Notes: a model not told the origin generated them from the sequence alone. A stretch of DNA of 64,000 nucleotides from Pseudomonas sp. p1(2021b) (GCF_020151015.1 NZ_CP083746.1:2137001-2201000); one strand, 5' to 3'. Counted from the stretch's first letter, positions 17,748-26,498 are shown. Translations and numbers: made by a program.

Positions 17748-18494
17748 TCAGGCGCTGGGCGGGGCGAAGCGGCGGCCGGCGGAGAAGCCGCCATCCACGG
17801 CGATCATCTGCCCGCTGACGAACGAGGCTTCGTCCGAGGCCAGGAACAGCGCGACATTGGCCACTTCCTCAGGCTGGCCGGAGCGGCTGAGCATGTGCTG
17901 CGAGGCGAAGAAGTCATGGAATGCCTGCTGTTTGCGCACCATGCTGGTCATCGGCGTTTCGATCAGGCCGGGGCACAGGCCGTTGACGCGGATGTTGGCG
18001 TGGCCATAGTCGATGGCCATGCTGCGGGTCAGCTGGTTGATACCGCCCTTGGAGACGTTGTAGGCGACGTTGCCGTCGCAGCCCTGCAGGCCAAAGATCG
18101 AGCCGATATTGATGATCGAGCCGCTGCGTTGGGCCTGCATCTGCCCCAGCACATGCTTGCTGGTGAGCATGCTGCCGGTCAGGTTGATGTCCAGCACCCG
18201 CTGCCAGTCGGCGGTGCTGGCGCTGGTGACGCTGCCCTGGCTGGCGACGCCGGCGGCATTGACCAACACGTCGAGGCGGCCGAAGCGCTGGATGATTTCG
18301 CTCATCACCTGCTGTACCTGCTCTTCGTTGCGTACATCCAGGGTCATGAACAGGCCGGGGAAGTCCGCGGGCGGCTGGCCGACATCCAGCCCGACCACCT
18401 GGGCGCCTTCGGCGCTGAAACGACGCACGCAGGCCAGGCCGATGCCCGACGCACCGCCGGTGACCACCGCGACCTTGTTTTGCAAACGAGCCAT
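17748..18494 (-). CDS. Hydroxysteroid-type short-chain dehydrogenase
   Basis: Classical SDR of 248 residues with TGGASGIGLA (about residue 12), NAAG, catalytic Ser in NIGSIFG and YNVSK, and the C-terminal VDGGFSAG. Substrate not assignable; 3-alpha, 7-alpha or 17-beta hydroxysteroid dehydrogenases all have this form. It is the first gene of a unit with fadD3, preceded by operator copy D at a distance of 72 bp. Confidence 0.88.
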   Translation of the reverse strand: MARLQNKVAVVTGGASGIGLACVRRFSAEGAQVVGLDVGQPPADFPGLFMTLDVRNEEQVQQVMSEIIQRFGRLDVLVNAAGVASQGSVTSASTADWQRVLDINLTGSMLTSKHVLGQMQAQRSGSIINIGSIFGLQGCDGNVAYNVSKGGINQLTRSMAIDYGHANIRVNGLCPGLIETPMTSMVRKQQAFHDFFASQHMLSRSGQPEEVANVALFLASDEASFVSGQMIAVDGGFSAGRRFAPPSA

Positions 18495-18566
18495 ATTCGA
18501 GCCTCTGTCTTTTATTGTTGTGGAGCTGTTGCTGTGGCGAGTCTACCTGTAATGCAGGACAGGCAG

Positions 18567-18585
18567 GATCGTCTGTAGGGACTAG
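18567..18585 (-). promoter_or_regulatory. Steroid-cluster operator copy D (SDR-fadD3 unit)
   Basis: Minus strand CTAGTCC-CTAC-AGACGATC matches the consensus except for AGAC in place of GGAC and a final C. TAGACT follows 25 bp downstream as a -10-like hexamer. It is 72 bp from the start at 18494. Confidence 0.65.
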
Positions 18586-18600
18586 GCCCGGCCGCACTGG

Positions 18601-18684
18601 TCCAATCGCGGGACAAGCCCCACAGTTTCAACGCGCCCTCTGTGGGAGCGGGCTTGCCCCGCGATTGGGCTGCAAAGCAGCCCC
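18601..18684. repeat. P. putida-type REP inverted pair
   Basis: TCCAATCGCGGGACAAGCCC is paired with an inverted unit TGTGGGAGCGGGCTTGCCCC and the end hairpin GGGCTGCAAAGCAGCCCC. It lies between the kshB stop and operator copy D. Confidence 0.8.
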
Positions 18685-18692
18685 GCTCGACC

Positions 18693-19778
18693 TCAAGCCG
18701 GAAACTTCAACCGCACCCGCGCCCCTTGCGGATGCCCCTGGCACGCCAAGGTCCACCCGGCCTCCAACTCCGCCTTGCTGAGCACATCGTTACGCGCAAG
18801 CGGCGCCTGGCCTTCCTCCACGGTGCACATGCACGCCCCGCAAAAGCCTTCCTCGCAGGAAAACGGCACATCCAGCCCGGCCGCCTTGCAGCTTTGCAGC
18901 AGGGTATCCCCTGGGCGTGGCACGATCTCGTGGGTCACGCCATCGAGCTCTACCACCAGCAGCTCGCACCCTGCACCTTCGACCTGTACCGGCACGGCTT
19001 CCTGGCTGTCCGGGTCGGGCGGTGAGACGAAGCGCTCCACATGGATGGCGTCACGCGCTTCGCCCAAGGCCAGCAGGGTACCTTCCACGGTATCCATGAA
19101 TGGCCCCGGCCCGCAGATGAAGTAGTCCGCGCCGCGCCAGTGGCGTACCAGCTGGCGCACCTGGGCGGCATCGACGAAGCCCTGCACCGAGTCCAGCACA
19201 TGCACCACCTGCAACTGTTCCGGGTGCGCCTTGGCAAGCGCCCGCAGCTCGTCGCGGAAGATCACCGACGCTTCGTCGCGGTTGGCATACACCAGCAGCA
19301 CGGGGCGCTGCCCGCTGTGCAGCACGGCCTTGAGCAAGGAGAACACCGGCGTGATGCCGGAGCCCCCGCCGAACAGCACCAGGGGCCGGCTGGCGTCGAT
19401 GGCCTGGCGCTGGTCGATGCAGAAGTGCCCGGCCGGCGGCAGCACTTCAAGCCAGTCGCCGACTTGAACGTGCTGGTTCATCCAGTTGGACACCCGGCCA
19501 CCCTCGACCCGCTTGATGGTCACCTTGGGCCGGGTGTCGGTCCAGGGCGAGCTGGACATCGAGTAGCAGCGGGTCAGGCGCTTGCCGTCCACCGTCACCC
19601 GAAAGCTCAGGAACTGCCCCGGTTTGTAGGCGAAGCGCCCACGCAGCGCCTCGGGTACGTCGAACACCAGCGAACGTGCGTCGGCGGTCTCGTCGATCAC
19701 CGCGCACACCTGCAGGCGCAAGTCGCTGGCAGGGGATGCGCTGGCCTGGGCCTGGTCTGCAGCAGCCTGGATGCTCAT
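18693..19778 (-). CDS. kshB: 3-ketosteroid-9-alpha-monooxygenase reductase (KshB)
   Basis: Electron-transfer component of 361 residues. It has an FNR-type FAD domain (RCYSMSSSP near residue 73), an NAD-binding domain (GGGSGITPVFSLL; CGPGPFMD) and a C-terminal plant-type 2Fe-2S domain with CEEGFCGACMC and a last Cys in LACQG. This order matches KshB, which passes electrons from NADH to the Rieske oxygenase KshA for 9-alpha-hydroxylation and B-ring opening. KshA is not in the window. The ATG at 19778 is one base after the preceding SDR stop, so this is the last gene of the unit starting at 22730. Confidence 0.85.
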   Translation of the reverse strand: MSIQAAADQAQASASPASDLRLQVCAVIDETADARSLVFDVPEALRGRFAYKPGQFLSFRVTVDGKRLTRCYSMSSSPWTDTRPKVTIKRVEGGRVSNWMNQHVQVGDWLEVLPPAGHFCIDQRQAIDASRPLVLFGGGSGITPVFSLLKAVLHSGQRPVLLVYANRDEASVIFRDELRALAKAHPEQLQVVHVLDSVQGFVDAAQVRQLVRHWRGADYFICGPGPFMDTVEGTLLALGEARDAIHVERFVSPPDPDSQEAVPVQVEGAGCELLVVELDGVTHEIVPRPGDTLLQSCKAAGLDVPFSCEEGFCGACMCTVEEGQAPLARNDVLSKAELEAGWTLACQGHPQGARVRLKFPA

Positions 19779-19779
19779 G

Positions 19780-20535
19780 TCAGATGCCACTGATCAGTTG
19801 CGCGTTGTCCACCCGCAGTTCCGCGCCGTTGACGAAACGGGACTCGTCGCTGGCCAGGAACAGCACCACATTGGCGATGTCGCGCGGGGCGCACATACGG
19901 TTCATCGGGTCCTGGTCGAGCAACGCCTGAGGGATCGGCTGGCCGCCGGCCAGGGCCTGGGTCATCGGTGTGTTGACGCCATCGGGGTGCACGCTGTTGC
20001 AGCGGATGCGGTAGCCCTGCTGCTTGCAGTGCAAGGCGATGGAGCGGGTCATGGCCGCCACCGCGCCCTTGGAGGCAGAGTAGGCGCAGAACATCGGCAT
20101 GGCGCCCAGGGCTGCGACCGACGACATGTTGATGATCGAGCCGCCACCGGTCTTCTTCATGGCCTCGATGGCGTACTTGCACCCCAGGAAATAGCCCTCG
20201 CCGTTGACCTTCTGCACCTTCTGCCACAGCTCCAGGCTGGTGTCCTCGATGGTGCCGGTGGCCAGGATGGCGGCGTTGTTGACCAACACATCGAGGCGGC
20301 CGAAATGCGCCAGGGTGGTGGCGATCACCTGCTGCCAATCGCTTTCGCTGGCGATGTCGTGGCGAATGAACAGCGCGTTCTCGCCGATCTCGGCAGCGGC
20401 CTGGCGGCCGGCTTGCTCGTTCAGGTCGGTGAGCACCACCCGGGCACCCTCGCTGGCCAGCAGCAGGGCATCTTCGCGACCGATGCCGCTGGCGGCGCCG
20501 GTGACCAGGCAGACCTTGCCTTCTACACGTTGCAT
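19780..20535 (-). CDS. 3-beta/17-beta-hydroxysteroid dehydrogenase-like SDR
   Basis: SDR of 251 residues with TGAASGIGRE, VNNAAIL, NMSSVAA, YSASK and the phrase RCNSVHPDGVNTPM. These closely follow the known 3-beta/17-beta-hydroxysteroid dehydrogenase of Comamonas testosteroni (RHDVSSEADW, NSIHPDG, ADNS near the end). It probably oxidises a ring hydroxyl to the ketone at the start of catabolism. Its start overlaps the end of the upstream FAD gene by 13 bases. The ATG at 20535 was chosen because upstream residues do not belong to the fold. Confidence 0.85.
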   Translation of the reverse strand: MQRVEGKVCLVTGAASGIGREDALLLASEGARVVLTDLNEQAGRQAAAEIGENALFIRHDIASESDWQQVIATTLAHFGRLDVLVNNAAILATGTIEDTSLELWQKVQKVNGEGYFLGCKYAIEAMKKTGGGSIINMSSVAALGAMPMFCAYSASKGAVAAMTRSIALHCKQQGYRIRCNSVHPDGVNTPMTQALAGGQPIPQALLDQDPMNRMCAPRDIANVVLFLASDESRFVNGAELRVDNAQLISGI

Positions 20536-22202
20536 GGTTGTTCTCCTTGGGGGGCTCGGTGGTCGGCGGCCAGGCCGGCCACGTGGGCCGCGGCGCGCCG
20601 GCCGGAAAAGACGCAATCGGCCAGGGACAGGCCGGAAACGTAGAGGTTGGAAGCCACGCCTACGGCGCAGCGGCCGGCCGCGTACAGGCCATCGATGGGT
20701 TGGCCTTGCGGGTCGAGTACCTGGCCGCTCTGCTCGCTCACCCGCAACCCGCCCAGGGTCAGGGTCGGGCAGGGGTACAGGCGGCTGTCGTAGGACAGGT
20801 CCAGGCAGTACCAGGGTCCTTGGCCCAGGTCATGGAGCATGGCCGGTGACTTGCCGTGCGGGTCGGCGATTTCGCCGCGCGCGGCGCGGTTGTAGACGTC
20901 GACGCTGCGGCGCAGGGCCTCGACCGGCAGCCGGCAGCGCTGGGCCAGCTGCTCGAGGGTGTTGCCACGGCGGCAGTTGAACAGCAGGTTGAGCAGCACC
21001 GGCAGGCGCTGGAAAGACCACACCTTGCCTGGCCCGACCTGCTGCAGCGCCTGGTTGCGCAAGCTGCGATCGAGGATCAGCAAGGCGCGGCCGTCCTGCT
21101 CCTCGACCATGGCGTGGCCCAGGGTGGCGCCGTACAGCTCTTCGTTGCAGTAGCGCTCGCCCCGGGCATTGACGATCAGGCCTTTGGCCCAGGCCAGCGG
21201 CGGATTGATGAAGCGCCAGGCACTGACCTTGTCCATGCGCCCCAGGCTGCCGCCGGCGCTGCGGCCCAGCTCGATGCCGCTGCCGTCGCAGCCACTGCTG
21301 CCCAGGGGCAGGCCGGCGAGGTAGCGCGGCGCATGCTCGCCGAGCAATTGGCGGTTGAACACGAAGCCGCCGCTGGCCAGCAGCACGCCGTGGTCGGCAC
21401 GCACCAGCAGGGGCAGGGCATGTTGCTGTTCGATGCGGTGCATGCGTGCCCGCAACCGTGCGGAAACCGCCGGGGCGTACATGTGTATCGCCGCGGCCCA
21501 GCGCGTCAGGCGCGCATGCTGGCGCGCGGCGCGGCTGCCCGCTGGCAGTTGCCAGGCTTCGACGCCCAGCACTTGGCCTTCCTGGTCGATCGCCAGGCGC
21601 CGCACCTGGCACTGGGTACGCACACGTACGCCGCGGTGCCGCGCGCTGTCGGCCAAGGCACGGAACAGGGCCGAGCCGGACATGCCGGTGCCCTTGGTCC
21701 GATGGCCGCGTGGGGCCGGGGCGGCCTCTACGGCGTAGGCCGGTACTGCCTCGTTGCCTGAGTAGTACAGGTAGTAGCTGTCGCTGGGGTAGGAGGTCTT
21801 GTGCGGCGCCAGGCTGCCTTCGAACACCGCGCCCTGGCGCTCCAGCCAGGCCAACTGCTCCAGGCTGCCATCGCAGAACGCACGCAGGGTCTGTTCGCTC
21901 ACCGCATCGCCGACTTCCCTGAGCAGGTAGTCGAACATTGCCTCGCTGCTGTCCGGGTAGCCGGCCTGCAGCTGTTGCGGTGTGCCACCGCCGGCATATA
22001 CCACACCGCCGCTCAGGGCGGTGGCGCCACCGCCGGCGAAGCGCTCCAGGACCAGCACCGAAAGGCCACGGCTGGCAGCCTCGATGGCAGCGCTGGCCCC
22101 GGCCCCGCCGAAGCCCACCACCACCAGGTCGGCACGTTGCTGCCATTGCAACTGCTCGGCGTTGTCGACGCGAAGCGGTGCCTGCACCGCCTGCTCGCTC
22201 AT
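20523..22202 (-). CDS. FAD-dependent oxidoreductase of the fumarate reductase/ketosteroid dehydrogenase family
   Basis: Flavoprotein of 559 residues with an N-terminal GFGGAGASAAIEAASRG dinucleotide motif (about residue 30), GGGATALSGGVVYAGGG, and a C-terminal GLYAAGRCAVGVASNLYVSG with LADCVFSGRRAA. It belongs to the flavocytochrome c/KstD superfamily but lacks the YPGxG motif of true KstD; NLYVSG occupies that place. It could act on a steroid A ring or another alicyclic ketone. It lies 9 bases after hsaB and overlaps the following SDR. Confidence 0.8.
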   Translation of the reverse strand: MSEQAVQAPLRVDNAEQLQWQQRADLVVVGFGGAGASAAIEAASRGLSVLVLERFAGGGATALSGGVVYAGGGTPQQLQAGYPDSSEAMFDYLLREVGDAVSEQTLRAFCDGSLEQLAWLERQGAVFEGSLAPHKTSYPSDSYYLYYSGNEAVPAYAVEAAPAPRGHRTKGTGMSGSALFRALADSARHRGVRVRTQCQVRRLAIDQEGQVLGVEAWQLPAGSRAARQHARLTRWAAAIHMYAPAVSARLRARMHRIEQQHALPLLVRADHGVLLASGGFVFNRQLLGEHAPRYLAGLPLGSSGCDGSGIELGRSAGGSLGRMDKVSAWRFINPPLAWAKGLIVNARGERYCNEELYGATLGHAMVEEQDGRALLILDRSLRNQALQQVGPGKVWSFQRLPVLLNLLFNCRRGNTLEQLAQRCRLPVEALRRSVDVYNRAARGEIADPHGKSPAMLHDLGQGPWYCLDLSYDSRLYPCPTLTLGGLRVSEQSGQVLDPQGQPIDGLYAAGRCAVGVASNLYVSGLSLADCVFSGRRAAAHVAGLAADHRAPQGEQPCNV

Positions 22203-22211
22203 GCTTGCGCC

Positions 22212-22730
22212 TCAGCTGGCACTGGCCGCGAGGGGCACAGGCTTGGCGGTGGTGGTGTAGTGCCCGTCCAGGTACACCAGCGGGGTGATGGTCGGCGTGG
22301 TGTGGATGCGCAGGATGCGGCCGATGAAGACGGTGTGGGTGCCGTAGGCGAACTGGCCGTCCTGGCGGCAGAGGATCGACGACTGGGCGTCGGCCAGGTA
22401 AGGAATGCCTTCGTCGCTGGTCAGCCACTGGCCTTGGCCGAAGCGGGCTTCACCCTTGATGCTGCCGCTGCACAGGTGCGCCAGGTGCTGTTGCTCCAGG
22501 CCCAGGATGTTCACGCAGAAGCTCGCGCCGGCGGCCAGCGCCGCGTGGGGCGATGCGCTCTGGTTGACGCAGATCAGCAATGACGGCGGCTCGGTGCTCA
22601 GCGAGTCCACCGCGGTGGCGGCCATGGCGAAACGCTGGCTGCCGTCGCTGGTGCTGATGATGGTCACCGACTTGGCCAGGCGGCGCATGGCCTGGAGCAT
22701 GTCGGCTTTCAAATTATTGTTGTCGTTCAT
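22212..22730 (-). CDS. hsaB: Flavin reductase component (HsaB-like)
   Basis: Flavin reductase of 172 residues (FMN-binding split-barrel: MAATAVDSLSTEPPSLLICVN, CVNILG, GTHTVFIGRI). In steroid degraders HsaB (TesA1) gives reduced flavin to the HsaA oxygenase, which hydroxylates 3-HSA at C4. Here hsaA is divergent, 211 bases away, with operator copies E and F between. The ATG at 22730 is preferred over upstream Met codons by protein length. It heads a four-gene unit hsaB-FAD-SDR-kshB. Confidence 0.85.
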   Translation of the reverse strand: MNDNNNLKADMLQAMRRLAKSVTIISTSDGSQRFAMAATAVDSLSTEPPSLLICVNQSASPHAALAAGASFCVNILGLEQQHLAHLCSGSIKGEARFGQGQWLTSDEGIPYLADAQSSILCRQDGQFAYGTHTVFIGRILRIHTTPTITPLVYLDGHYTTTAKPVPLAASAS

Positions 22731-22791
22731 CGCACGCCCTCGGTTTGGCTGTTTCAGTGCGATGGATTCTTGCAAGGGGGGCAAGCCCCAA

Positions 22792-22810
22792 CATCGTCCA
22801 ACGGGACTAG
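22792..22810 (-). promoter_or_regulatory. Steroid-cluster operator copy E (hsaB unit)
   Basis: Minus strand CTAGTCC-CGTT-GGACGATG is a full consensus match. AAGAAT follows GGAC after 24 bp. It is 61 bp before the ATG at 22730. Confidence 0.75.
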
Positions 22811-22826
22811 TCGATGCAGGCCGTGC

Positions 22827-22845
22827 ATGGTCCGTTTGAGGGATG
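22827..22845 (+). promoter_or_regulatory. Steroid-cluster operator copy F, variant (hsaA)
   Basis: ATGGTCC-GTTT-GAGGGATG keeps the left half GGTCC, the spacing and the final GATG, with GAGG in place of GGAC. TGCAAT follows 24 bp on. It is 96 bp before hsaA and shares GTCCGTTT-AGGGAT with copy G, so it is probably a real sub-class rather than chance. Confidence 0.45.
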
Positions 22846-22941
22846 CCGCGTCCGATTCACCTTGTTGCAATGCCTACGGTGGAGGCACAGCGCCTCTCTC
22901 GCACGCCCCGGGGAACGGGGCGACCAGAGGAGAACAAGAAG

Positions 22942-24123
22942 ATGAATCAAGACCTCATGCGTCAACAGTTGTGCCAGCGCGCCCGTGAGCTGGTGCCCGT
23001 GCTGCGCGAGCGCGCCGAACAGGCCGCGCAGATGGGCCGCCTGCCGGAGGAGACCATCGCCGACTTCCACGAGGCGGGCTTCTTCCGCATCCTTCAACCG
23101 GCCCGTTGGCAGGGGCTGGAGCTCGAGCCGAAGGACTTCTTCGAGGTGCAGATGATCCTCGCCGAAGGCTGCATGTCGTCGGCTTGGGTGCTGGGCGTGG
23201 TGGCCATCCACAACTGGCAGCTGGCGCTATTCGACGACCGCGCCGCGCAGGATGTCTGGGGGCAGGACACCCGCGTGTTGATCTCCTCTTCCTATATGCC
23301 GGTGGGCAAGGTCGAGCGGGTGGAGGGCGGTTTCCGCCTGAGTGGGCGCTGGGGGTTCTCCTCCGGCAGCAAGCATTGCCAATGGGCCTTCCTCGGCGCC
23401 ATGGTGCCGCCGGCCGAGCCGGGCGGTGCGCCAGACTACCGCACCTTCCTGGTGCCGCGTGCCGACTACCAGATCATCGACAACTGGAACGTGATGGGCC
23501 TGGAGGCCACCGGCTCCCATGACGTGCTGGTCGAGGACGCCTTCGTGCCCGAGTACCGCACCCACCGTGCCGTCGATGGCTTCATGCAGGACAGCCCGGG
23601 CAATGCGGTCAACACCTCGCCGCTGTATCGCCTGCCGTTCGGGCAGATCTTCGTGCGCGCGGTGTCGTCGTCGGCCATCGGCGCCCTGCAGGGGGCGGTG
23701 GACCACTTCATCGCCCACAACAAGGCGCGGGTGGCAGTCAATGATGGCCGCAAGATGCTCCAGGACCCGGCCGCGCAAAGCGCCCTGGCCAACGCCATGG
23801 TCTGTGTCGACGAATGCCGCACCGTGCTGCTGCGCAACTTCGAGCTGATGCTCGACAACGCCCGCAGCGGCACACCGCTGGACATGCAACTGCGGGTGAA
23901 GATGCGCTATGACTCGGCGCTGGTGGCCGACCGCTGCGCCAAGGCAGTGGCGGAGCTGATGTTCAACAGTGGCGCCTCGACCATCTTCCGTAGCCACCCG
24001 ATCAACCGGGCGTTCCGCGACATCCATACCGGCCGTGCCCACGTGGCCAACAGCCCGGCCAAGTACGCCTGGAACCTCGGTGGCGTGAGCATGGGCCAGG
24101 ACACCACGGACTTCTTCCTCTAG
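22942..24123 (+). CDS. hsaA: 3-HSA hydroxylase oxygenase (HsaA-like flavin monooxygenase)
   Basis: Flavin-dependent monooxygenase of 393 residues in the acyl-CoA dehydrogenase fold (group D). Features include SSAWVLGVVAIHNWQLALF, SGRWGFSSGSKHCQWAFLG and GLEATGSHDVLVEDAFVP. It closely resembles HsaA/TesA2, which adds oxygen to 3-HSA to give the catechol cleaved by HsaC. The start follows AGAGGAG by 9 bases. HsaB, its reductase, is encoded divergently. The ~120 bases before the next gene carry operator copy G, so it may be transcribed alone. Confidence 0.88.
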   Translation: MNQDLMRQQLCQRARELVPVLRERAEQAAQMGRLPEETIADFHEAGFFRILQPARWQGLELEPKDFFEVQMILAEGCMSSAWVLGVVAIHNWQLALFDDRAAQDVWGQDTRVLISSSYMPVGKVERVEGGFRLSGRWGFSSGSKHCQWAFLGAMVPPAEPGGAPDYRTFLVPRADYQIIDNWNVMGLEATGSHDVLVEDAFVPEYRTHRAVDGFMQDSPGNAVNTSPLYRLPFGQIFVRAVSSSAIGALQGAVDHFIAHNKARVAVNDGRKMLQDPAAQSALANAMVCVDECRTVLLRNFELMLDNARSGTPLDMQLRVKMRYDSALVADRCAKAVAELMFNSGASTIFRSHPINRAFRDIHTGRAHVANSPAKYAWNLGGVSMGQDTTDFFL

Positions 24124-24148
24124 GCCGCAGCCTGCTCACCGAAACCGG

Positions 24149-24167
24149 CTAGTCCGTTTTAGGGATT
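24149..24167 (+). promoter_or_regulatory. Steroid-cluster operator copy G, variant (LLM gene)
   Basis: CTAGTCC-GTTT-TAGGGATT has a perfect left half and GATT at the end, with TAGG in place of GGAC. GAGGAT follows 24 bp on as a weak -10. It is 80 bp before the ATG at 24248. Confidence 0.5.
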
Positions 24168-24247
24168 CGAGCCCACCTGCGATGCCTGAGGATGTGACCA
24201 AGGCCGGCGCCTGCCGGCCAACGTCCATAGAACAACAAGGAACGCAC

Positions 24248-25372
24248 ATGAAATTCTCGCTGATTTACGAAGCCCAGACGATCGATGCCAGCCGCGAGGG
24301 TGACCGCAAGATTTTCGATGACACCGTCGAGCAGGCGGTGCTGGCCGACAAGCTGGGCTTCGACACCTTCTGGTGCGTGGAGCACACCGCGTTGACCAAC
24401 TACTCGCACATGTCTGCTCCGGAAACCATGCTGGCCTTCGTCGCCGGCAAGACCGAGCGCATCGGCATCGGCCATGGTGTGGTGTGCCTGCCACCGGCGA
24501 TGAACCACCCGGTCAAGGTGGCCGAGCGCATCGCCACCCTCGACCTGCTGTCCAAGGGCCGTGTGCACTTCGGCGTGGGTAAGGGCGGCACCCAGCAGGA
24601 GGCCGGCACCTTCGGCTACGACCTGGCGACCCTGCAGCCGCAGATCGACGAGGCCATGTACCTGATTCCGAAGATGTTCGTGCAGGACGAGATCGAGCAC
24701 CATGGCGATTTCGTCAAGATCCCCAAGCGGCCGATCCACCCCAAGCCGTACCAGGATCCGCACCCACCGATGTACCTGGCCTGCACCAACACCGATTCGT
24801 TGAAGAATGCTGGCGGGCGCGGCATGGGCGCGCTGGTGCTGGGCTTCGGTGGCCCTGAGGAGATCGCCAAGAAGGTCGAGGTGTACCACCAAGCCTTCGA
24901 CAACCGCGATGCCCGCAACCAGGTGGGCTTCCGTCCCAATCGCCACATTGCTGCGCTGTGCCCGGCCATCGTGCTGGATGACAACGAAACCGCGCGGCGC
25001 ATCGGCATCCGTGGCCAGCGCTATTTCATGGAGTCGCTGGGCTACTGGTACGGCGGCGGTGAACGCCCTGACCCGGAAAAGTGGAAGGACGACACCTACG
25101 TCGACGGTAACGGCCAGGCGGTGATCAAGTCGCGCTTCGCCTCCGAGGAAGTGCGTGTCGATTTCTCCGACCCGACCATGGCGATGATGAACCCCAACCA
25201 CGCCTACGGCACCGTCGAGGACTGCATCGGCTACGTGCAGCGCCTGATCGATGCCGGCGCCGACGAGATCCTGTTCATCTGCCAGATGGGCACCGTGCCG
25301 CAGTGGGCCCAGCTGGAGACCCTGCGCAACATCGGCGAGAAGGTCATCCCGCATTTCCGCAACAAGCAATAA
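24248..25372 (+). CDS. LLM-class flavin-dependent oxidoreductase
   Basis: Luciferase-like TIM-barrel flavoprotein of 374 residues: LGFDTFWCVEHT, APETMLAFVAGKTERIGIGHGV, RIATLDLLSKGRVHFGVGKGG. Such enzymes use reduced FMN or F420 to oxidise organic substrates. This subfamily recurs in bacterial steroid clusters, but I know of no fixed reaction. The start at 24248 has AAGGAA upstream. It stands alone between hsaA and the hsaC unit, with an operator variant before it and a REP pair after it. Confidence 0.85.
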   Translation: MKFSLIYEAQTIDASREGDRKIFDDTVEQAVLADKLGFDTFWCVEHTALTNYSHMSAPETMLAFVAGKTERIGIGHGVVCLPPAMNHPVKVAERIATLDLLSKGRVHFGVGKGGTQQEAGTFGYDLATLQPQIDEAMYLIPKMFVQDEIEHHGDFVKIPKRPIHPKPYQDPHPPMYLACTNTDSLKNAGGRGMGALVLGFGGPEEIAKKVEVYHQAFDNRDARNQVGFRPNRHIAALCPAIVLDDNETARRIGIRGQRYFMESLGYWYGGGERPDPEKWKDDTYVDGNGQAVIKSRFASEEVRVDFSDPTMAMMNPNHAYGTVEDCIGYVQRLIDAGADEILFICQMGTVPQWAQLETLRNIGEKVIPHFRNKQ

Positions 25373-25378
25373 CCCCCA

Positions 25379-25482
25379 GGGGCGCTTTGCGCTCCAATCG
25401 CGGGACAAGCCCGCTCCTACAGGGACCTGCGTCACCCCTGTGGGAGCGGGCTTGTCCCGCGATTGGGCTGCATGGCAACCCC
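25379..25482. repeat. P. putida-type REP inverted pair
   Basis: AATCGCGGGACAAGCCCGCT and the inverse AGCGGGCTTGTCCCGCGATT, with terminal small hairpins. It lies between the LLM gene and operator copy H. Confidence 0.85.
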
Positions 25483-25489
25483 TCGGCCG

Positions 25490-25508
25490 GTAGTCCTATT
25501 GGACGATG
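25490..25508 (+). promoter_or_regulatory. Steroid-cluster operator copy H (hsaC-ipd unit)
   Basis: GTAGTCC-TATT-GGACGATG is a full consensus match, 82 bp before hsaC. A weak TGAATAC lies 25 bp after GGAC. This copy would drive the longest unit of the cluster (25591-35370). Confidence 0.75.
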
Positions 25509-25590
25509 ACGCTCCACCGCCAACTGGCTTGAATACGACCATCCAAGAGCCCCAGCGGCTCGTGACAAGAACAACATGAGGAGATCGTGC

Positions 25591-26487
25591 ATGGATATCC
25601 GTGGCCTGGGTTACGTCACCGTACGTTCCACCGACCTCGCGCAGTGGCGCCACTACGCCAGCCAGGTGCTGGGCATGATGGTGGTCGAGGACGACAGCGG
25701 CGAACGCCTGTTCCTGAAGATGGACGAGCGCCCGTACCGCATCCTGGTGCAGCACAGCGCCCAGGACGGTTTCGGCGCCTGCGGTTGGGAAGTGGCCGGT
25801 CAGGCCGCCTTCGACCAGGCCGTGGCCGAACTGCACGCCGCTGGTGTGGCCGTGGAGCAGGGCAGCGCCGAGCAGGCCGCGCTGCGCCAGGTGCAGGCGC
25901 TGGCTCTGTTCGCCGACCCTGATGGCAATCGCCACGAGCTGTACTGGGGCCCGCGCCAGGACTTCGCCCGTTTCGTGTCCCCGGTGGGCGTGCGCGGCTT
26001 CGTCAGCGATGCCCTGGGCATGGGCCATGTGGTGCTGCCGGCACCGACCTTTGACCGTTGCCGCGACTTCTACGAACAGGTGATGGGTTTCGGCCTGTCG
26101 GACCTGATGAAAGTGCGTTTCACCCCGGATCCTGCCGAGCCGGAAAAGCGCATCCACTTCATGCACTGCAATAACGGCCGCCACCATTCGCTGGCGATCT
26201 TCGAATGCCCGGTGCCCAGTGGCTGCGTGCACATGATGGTCGAGGTCGATGGCCTGGAGGACGTGGGTCGCGCCCTGGACCGCATGCACGCCAATGGCGT
26301 GGAGCTTTCGGCCACCCTGGGCCAGCACACCAACGACCAGATGATTTCCTTCTACATGAAGACCCCCTCCGGGTTCGACCTGGAGTACGGCTGCGACGGC
26401 CTGGTGGTGGACTGGAGCCGCCACACACCGTTCGAGAGCACGGTGGTCAGCCAATGGGGCCACGACTTCAGTGTCGGCCGCCAGTGA
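25591..26487 (+). CDS. hsaC: Extradiol ring-cleavage dioxygenase (HsaC/TesB-like)
   Basis: Type I extradiol dioxygenase of 298 residues made of two vicinal-oxygen-chelate modules. The Fe(II) ligands are visible as His146, His214 and Glu265, with the catalytic-base His199 in RHHSLAIF, the pattern of BphC and HsaC. It opens the aromatised A ring of 3,4-DHSA (4,5-cleavage) to 4,9-DSHA. The ATG at 25591 has GAGGAG 7 bases upstream. It is the first gene of a ten-gene unit continuing with the ipd genes. Confidence 0.92.
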   Translation: MDIRGLGYVTVRSTDLAQWRHYASQVLGMMVVEDDSGERLFLKMDERPYRILVQHSAQDGFGACGWEVAGQAAFDQAVAELHAAGVAVEQGSAEQAALRQVQALALFADPDGNRHELYWGPRQDFARFVSPVGVRGFVSDALGMGHVVLPAPTFDRCRDFYEQVMGFGLSDLMKVRFTPDPAEPEKRIHFMHCNNGRHHSLAIFECPVPSGCVHMMVEVDGLEDVGRALDRMHANGVELSATLGQHTNDQMISFYMKTPSGFDLEYGCDGLVVDWSRHTPFESTVVSQWGHDFSVGRQ

Positions 26488-26498
26488 GGACAGTACCC

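Noticed and set aside
20523..22202. Second KstD (delta1-dehydrogenase)
   Set aside because: It has the FAD fold but not the YPGxG catalytic stretch seen in the protein at 13355-15088, so it was left as a family-level call.
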